From Vicia villosa (Eukaryota > Streptophyta > Magnoliopsida > Fabales > Fabaceae): a DNA stretch of 64,000 nt. Of this stretch, positions 59,260-64,000 are shown in pieces. Position 1 is the first letter of the stretch. Each line of letters begins with the position of its first letter. The stretch spans positions 372,001 through 436,000 of the forward strand of contig NW_026705328.1 of NCBI RefSeq assembly GCF_029867415.1, written 5' to 3'. The position numbers and the translations under genes are program-made. The notes beneath the pieces are model-generated. The model was not told the origin of the DNA. It made no database searches and saw nothing but the letters and a program-made list of their open reading frames with translations.

Positions 59260-60647
59260 TTGATCGAGGTAAGAGGAAAGGCAATGGCCACAAAATTGTC
59301 TCCAAGCGACCTAGAGAATTCACAATTAGGCTTCGCCAACGAAGAGGAATTCGAAGTATTAAATATAGACTCTTTAGCAGATACTGATTGGAGAAGTCCA
59401 ATTGTTAACTACTTAAGAGATCCTTCGACAGATACGGACAGAAAAGTAAAATATAGAGCCTTATCATATTTCTTGATGGGAAATGAGTTTTTCAAGAAAA
59501 CCCCTGAGGGGGTCCTATTAAAATGTCTTGGCGAAGCAGAGGCTTACTTGGCACTCTCGAACGTACACAGTGGGGCATGTGGTGCTCATCAAGCGGGACA
59601 CAAAATGAATGGTTGTTGTTTCGTTATGGAATGTATTGGCCCACTATGCTAAAAGATTGCATAGAATTTCCCAAGGGTTGTCAGGAATGTCAGGAACACG
59701 CAAGTATTCAACATGCACCTGCAAACGAATTGAGCTCAATCATTAAACCATGGCCTTTCAGAGGTTGGGCACTAGATTTGATTGGAGAAATCCGTCCCAC
59801 ATCATCCAAAGGCCAAAGGTATATATTGGTAGGAATAGACTATTTCACAAAGTGGGTCGAAGCAATACCGCTAGCCAATGTGGACCAAGAGGTTGTGATC
59901 AAGTTTATTCAAAAACATATAGTGTATAGATTTGGAATCCTAGAAAGCATAACCACAGACCAGGGATCAGTGTTTACTGGTCGAAAGATGCAAGAGTTTG
60001 CGAAAGAGATGGGATTCAAGTTATTCACTTCCACACCTTATTATGCTCAAGCAAACGGACAAGTCGAAGCAGCTAATAAAGTAATAATTGGGCTGATAAA
60101 TAAGCATGTAGGAAAGAAACCTAAGAATTGGCATAAGACTTTGGACCAGGCACTTTGGGCTTGTCGAACATCACCCAAAGATACTACACCATTCCAACTG
60201 ACGTTTGGACATGATGCACTACTTCCAGTCGAAATATACTTCCAATCAGTCAGGATTCAAAGACAAGAGGAAATTCCCCCAAATGTATATTGGGAAATGA
60301 TGATGAATGAATTAGTTGATCTTGACGAAGAGAGGCTTCGAGCATTGGAGATGATAAAAAGTAAAAAAGAAATGGTATCAAGAGCATATAACAAGAAGGT
60401 GAAAGGTAAAGTGTTTGTTAATAATGATTTAGTTTGGAAAGTTATTTTCCCTATAGATCGAAAGAACCAAGCTCTAGGAAAATGGTCTCCACACTGGAAA
60501 GGCCCTTTTCGAATTTTAAAGGTATTCTCAAATAATGCCTATGAGATAGAAGAACTGGCAGAAGATCGTAGGATCTTAAGAGTAAACGGAAAGTATCTGA
60601 AAAGATACAAGCCAGTTATGCACGAAGTAAAGATTGCAAAAACGTAG
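59260..60647 (+). pseudogene. Tat element: integrase
   Basis: Begins with the linker (KVKYRALSYFLMGNEFFKK) and the HHCC region (VHSGACGAHQAGHK), then a frameshift near 59620 into a frame open to 60647. HHCC ends CQECQEHA; core Asp in WALDLIGEI and TTDQGSVF, Glu in GQVEAANKVI; later LPVEIYFQSVRIQ and the C-terminal region (LGKWSPHWKGPFRILKVF, VNGKYLKRYKP). The second ORF by itself has over 370 codons and keeps all three catalytic acidic residues. Confidence 0.88.
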
Positions 60648-60912
60648 ATATTAAAATATATGTCGTGGGCTAAAATGGTGAACGTTCGCCAAAATGGCTT
60701 TATCCTTAGACAAGACGTGTAATATAAAGTAAATAGAGAATTGAAGTTGAAATATATTTCATTACTGCAAGGAAACCGAGATACATGCGTTCAAAATAGG
60801 TTACAATATATGCAAACCTAAAACTACGATAAGTACTATTAAACAAAATAAGTACTAAAAATCAAAAGATAACCAAGTAAAAGTAAAGACCCACGATATC
60901 TGCAACACCCCT
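60648..60912. other. Tat 3' region between integrase and antisense gene
   Basis: 265 bases, A-rich, no gene seen. As the antisense ORF ends at 60913, this stretch would hold the 3' ends of both opposing transcripts. Confidence 0.5.
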
Positions 60913-61629
60913 TCATTTAACTCTAAGCTGCAAATCCTCTAAGCTTAGCAAAGGCAGGCTTTCCGCCTGGAAAGAGTCAAAAGGTCCGTCCTTGCGCAAC
61001 CTTCGTGCTACCCCTAGTTTGACAAACATATGAGACAGGAGTCTTCCGTAAGGAAGACAAAAGGGTTTGCCATGGCAAGAAACTGCAACAGCTTCGGTGA
61101 GATGTTTAAAGATCATCAGTGGAATGTTGATCTTCCGCTTCTGGAGAGCACAAAGCATGAACTCAAGGTCCCACACCATGATGCTTTCTTGATCCTCCTT
61201 TCGTGGGCGAAAGTTACCCACCAGAAGTTGATGCCAAACTCTGCATAGGAGTGCGTTGAAAGGACTGTTAGCGAAAATACTCGCTAAAACATCAGAGGTG
61301 CTCTTGGTAAAAGAGTCGTCGCAAACGATACCAGTATTATCACATCTCATCACTTCAGAAATAAGTGCTGGAGAAATGATAATGCGAGACCCGCAAACTC
61401 AGGAAACGATTGTGGTTTTTCCTTCTAGGTCCATTTGGATGGATGCAAACATCCAGAAATCAGCAAGCATGTTCGGATAGATAGGACCTTCTAAGATACC
61501 GAGATAGATCGTTAGGTTTTGGGTGGCAAACAGTTCATCCAGATCAATGTCATGTTGGTGAAACTCTTCAGCAGAAGGTTTAAACTCTTTTTGGATGGCA
61601 GAAATAATATTGTTATAAGTAAGAGGCAT
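60913..61629 (-). pseudogene. Antisense gene of the Tat element with putative plant transposon domain
   Basis: Minus-strand frame from ATG 61629 (MPLTYNNIISAIQKEF) to a stop at 60913, about 238 codons with one internal TGA (about 61399-61401, fitting CGA to TGA). N-terminal half: LTIYLGILEGPIYPNMLADF; second half: CRVWHQLLVGNFRPRKEDQE, VWDLEFMLCALQKRKINIP, CLPYGRLLSHMFVKLGV. These match the style of the domain annotated as putative plant transposon protein, known to me from antisense ORFs of Tat/Grande-type elements. It converges with pol and has its own TATA box 85 bases upstream of the ATG. Function unknown. Confidence 0.7.
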
Positions 61630-61713
61630 TATCGCTGCAAGACAGAGGTATGAGAAAGATGAAACCTTGATAAAAATGTGGAAGAGGATAAATAAATGAT
61701 AAAAGTGGTAAGG

Positions 61714-61721
61714 TTTATATA
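61714..61721 (-). promoter_or_regulatory. TATA box for the antisense gene
   Basis: On the minus strand TATATAAA, 85 bases before the ATG at 61629, leaving room for a leader of about 50 bases. Confidence 0.55.
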
Positions 61722-61861
61722 GAGGGTGATTATCTTGAAGAGTGGTTACGCTCTGAAATCTCATTGGACCGTGTGTGGGATCCCCGAGCGAAGATATGGA
61801 GTCCGCCGTTTCTAGTCTTGGAAGTTGGAGTGTATTCATAGTGGAAACTGACACACGCACG

Positions 61862-62095
61862 TCTTAATTAGACGTTTTGGAAAAAGTGAAGTCATGATTA
61901 ACTGACTGTTACGTTTAGTAGAATGGAAACATCAAGTCAAAAAACGAAGTGGCTACGAAGAGTAATCATATCAAGTGCATAAGCTATCGAGGTCATTATG
62001 ATGGTTGAGAGAATAGATTTTGACAATTAAAAAAATTGTTAAAAGTGTCATTTGTGACATCGCATGGTAGAATATATGTATAGTAAAAAAACAAA

Positions 62096-62133
<38 letters not shown>

Positions 62134-62362
62134 ATATATATTCATTAGCCAGTTCGATTACAAAAAGCAGGACAAATGAAAAAATGAAAAAGGCATTATG
62201 AAGACTATCATAATTAGTCAAAGTCTTCAGGGAGATTGTTTTTCATTGTAGAGTATTGAGAAGCCCATAAGGACAAGCGGCGTTCGATTGTGGCCTGTTG
62301 TTTCTTCAACTATTCGATCTCTGGCACCAATTTTTGGGCCGTTTCGATGTGTTGAATCCCCG
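61862..62362. other. Tat 3' region upstream of LTR, no gene
   Basis: Contains an interrupted (TA)n tract (62099-62152). I see no clear polypurine tract just before 62363. Confidence 0.5.
62099..62152. repeat. (TA)n microsatellite
   Basis: Two TA runs separated by TT, about 54 bases in total. Confidence 0.9.
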
Positions 62363-63392
62363 TGTAGCAACCTGCCCTAAAAATTAAGCTTTTTAGAGTC
62401 GCCACCTATTCTACCAAGTGTTGGCTGAAGATTTCGCTTAGAAAGAATATCCTTTGAAGAGTTACAATTCGAAGGAAGATGGTTACTGATGACCATTTCT
62501 GAGATTAAAAATGGCTACTGATGGCCATGTTTCGAGAATGTTGGTTTGAGTTGGAGTAAAATATGGTTAGACTTGGAGCTAATTCGAAGAGGATTATCTT
62601 TAAAAGACTTAAAAGTTTTTGCGAAATATGTAAAGTACTGAGGCTGAACGTGTCTTCGTGGAATTCTCGACTCTGGTCACGTTGCCACGTGTCGAAAGAG
62701 GATTCAGGCGGGATGATTTGAATTTCGAAGTAGTTTGTGTAACCGCACAAAAACAGATGGCATCCCAAGGATTCTTATAGGCAACGTGGCATCAGATTAG
62801 TGTAGGACCGTTAGGGTCGAATTTAGTATAAATAAGGGTCTTGATGTTAGGATTCCGTGTGTTCATTTTGTACAAATCACTCACAAATCACTCAAGTATC
62901 AAGTGTTTGGAGAACGAGTTCGCTGAGAAATGTACGTATGACACCAACATCAATTTAAATACATTTGTATTTTCCTTTATTCAAGAATCTTTTCATTATT
63001 ACTGCTTTCATTTAATTTCCGTTATTTGTCTTCCTGCATTTCTTTCATTCCGTCTAAACTTTCATTTCGAAGCACTTTACATTCCTGCATTTTACATTAT
63101 TGCATGTTATATTTCTGCACTTTACTTTTTCTGCAATTTACATGCTTTTATTTATGTTTCCTCGAAAGTTATATTAATGTGTGTAACCAGTATTGTTTCA
63201 AGTGAACATTCATAAGATCGAATCACAAAACGAGTTTTCTCGAAGTCAGAACAGGCAAACATGAATCGAATCATTTCAAAAGACATTTGTTTGACTATGT
63301 CCTAGGATCAATCTAGTCGATCCTGCGAGTAACCAAAGTATATTTTATAGTTTGGAGGACTAGCGGTTGTTTACCGGAAATCACCGTAAACA
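62363..63392 (+). repeat. Tat-type LTR (about 1030 bp)
   Basis: Starts TGTAGCAACCTGCCCT and ends CACCGTAAACA, three bases before a PBS, with gag following. TATAAATA lies at 62827. No second copy is in the window, so the left end is inferred from the TG start and the typical sequence AACCTGCCCTAAA. It could be the 5' LTR of the right-hand element, or shared with the left Tat element. The ORFs inside (62505-62768 minus, 62841-63215 plus) are chance frames. Confidence 0.65.
62827..62834 (+). promoter_or_regulatory. TATA box of Tat-type LTR
   Basis: TATAAATA followed by AGGGTCTTG, about 465 bases into the LTR; well placed for a U3/R boundary. Confidence 0.65.
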
Positions 63393-63395
63393 AAT

Positions 63396-63412
63396 TGGCA
63401 TGCCCAGTGGGA
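63396..63412 (+). promoter_or_regulatory. Primer binding site of Tat-type element
   Basis: TGGCATGCCCAGTGGGA three bases after the LTR end, similar to the TGGCGCCCA-type sites of Tat-group elements. I cannot name the tRNA. Confidence 0.55.
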
Positions 63413-63476
63413 CAGTGTCAAATAGATTGTTATTAATTGATTGTTTTGTTTTGTCTAGAAAATATCAAGACCTTGT

Positions 63477-64000
63477 ATGAACCTTAGGAACGGTAAATTA
63501 ACCAACAGTGCACAACCGATTCCTAAACGAAGGTACAACAGAAAAATGGTCAATGCGGCCAGTGGAGGGGGAGCTCAAGATCCCCCACAAGGGTCAGGAA
63601 CAGTAGCGACAAATTCTACGCACGTTTCGACTTCTACTCAAGAGGCACAGGCTATACCTGTTTCGACAGGATCTGAACCCATAGGTAGTTCCCAGGCGAT
63701 GTCCGAAAATACTACAGGGACGACAGGGACTATACCAGTTTCGAGTTCGACCACCGCGCCTCCATTCATCAGCACAAGCGAGATACCACCTTTCTTGACA
63801 AACGCTGCAAGTCAGTTATTTTCCCCAGAACCATCATCCACCTTTGAAGGATGGAGACCCAACAATCCATATGGAATGCCATATTCATATATGACAGGAT
63901 TACGAGGACAAGGGCCTACATACACTACAACTAACCCGACGGCATTTTCGCCGAATGTCAGTTCGATAGGTCGAAGCGCACAGAATACTGGTTTCTCTGC
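63477..64000 (+). CDS. Tat-type gag, N-terminal part, running off the window
   Basis: Open from ATG 63477 (MNLRNGKLTNSAQ) to the window edge, 174 codons, no stop; a second ATG in frame at 63546 (MVNAASGGGAQDPPQG) is an alternative start. The N-terminal region is rich in Ser, Thr, Pro and Gly and of low complexity, as common in Tat gag; FEGWRPNNPYGMPYSYM follows. The last 30 residues are related to the start of the broken gag at 45701. Being open, it may belong to a younger element than its left neighbour. Confidence 0.72.
   Translation, partial: MNLRNGKLTNSAQPIPKRRYNRKMVNAASGGGAQDPPQGSGTVATNSTHVSTSTQEAQAIPVSTGSEPIGSSQAMSENTTGTTGTIPVSSSTTAPPFISTSEIPPFLTNAASQLFSPEPSSTFEGWRPNNPYGMPYSYMTGLRGQGPTYTTTNPTAFSPNVSSIGRSAQNTGFS

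Overview
The window looks like plant nuclear DNA made almost entirely of LTR retrotransposons. I found no host gene, rRNA or tRNA. Very large Ogre/Tat elements (LTRs starting TGTCATACCCC or TGTTGCACCCC behind the purine tract AGGGGCAGC, two RNase H domains, long repeat-rich 3' untranslated regions) point to a legume of the pea/vetch/lentil tribe (Fabeae). That is an inference from element type; no species marker was seen.

Layout. 1-13262: 3' part of a plus-strand Ogre element (RNase H, second RNase H, integrase, repeat-rich 3' UTR, LTR) in which a 5.55 kb segment is tandemly duplicated (1161-6711 and 6712-12041). 13263-13981: a piece of the 3' UTR of a second Ogre-like element, called element D here. 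13982-24828: a minus-strand Ogre-type LTR (13982-18407) followed by its 3' UTR, with about 30 copies of a 47-bp repeat. 24829-28728: a second, truncated copy of that LTR and array. 28729-31005: an uninterrupted copy of element D's 3' UTR. 31006-34118 and 44580-45700: element D's 3' LTR, split by a complete Tekay-type chromovirus (34119-44574, TSD CATCT), whose integrase is itself split by a 306-bp Mutator-type foldback element (41051-41356, 9-bp TSD). 45701-60647: decayed gag-pol of a Tat-clade element, split by a young internally deleted SIRE-type Ty1/copia element (48176-55847, TSD ACAAG). 60913-61629: an antisense gene in the Tat element's 3' region, with its own TATA box. 62363-63392: a Tat-type LTR, then PBS and the start of another Tat gag that runs off the window.

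Nesting model (inference). Element D's LTR seems to end at 45700 directly against an internal codon of the Tat gag. Tat is then the outermost host, element D sits in its gag, and the plus-strand Ogre, the minus-strand Ogre and Tekay sit inside D, while SIRE sits separately in Tat. Later rearrangements duplicated parts of the Ogre, the minus-strand LTR and D's 3' UTR. The Ogre, Tekay and Tat coding regions are broken, many by CAG/CAA-to-TAG/TAA type changes. The SIRE gag is intact, but its integrase, RT and RNase H are gone.

Points most worth following: (i) in the SIRE LTR upstream of the TATA box, and again upstream of its ORF2, the palindrome GGTCGACC occurs in pairs spaced 21 bp (once 22), with unlike spacer sequences; (ii) a hairpin with compensatory changes near the 3' end of three different Ogre-type LTRs; (iii) the antisense Tat gene; (iv) a duplicated Cys/His module between Tat gag and protease.
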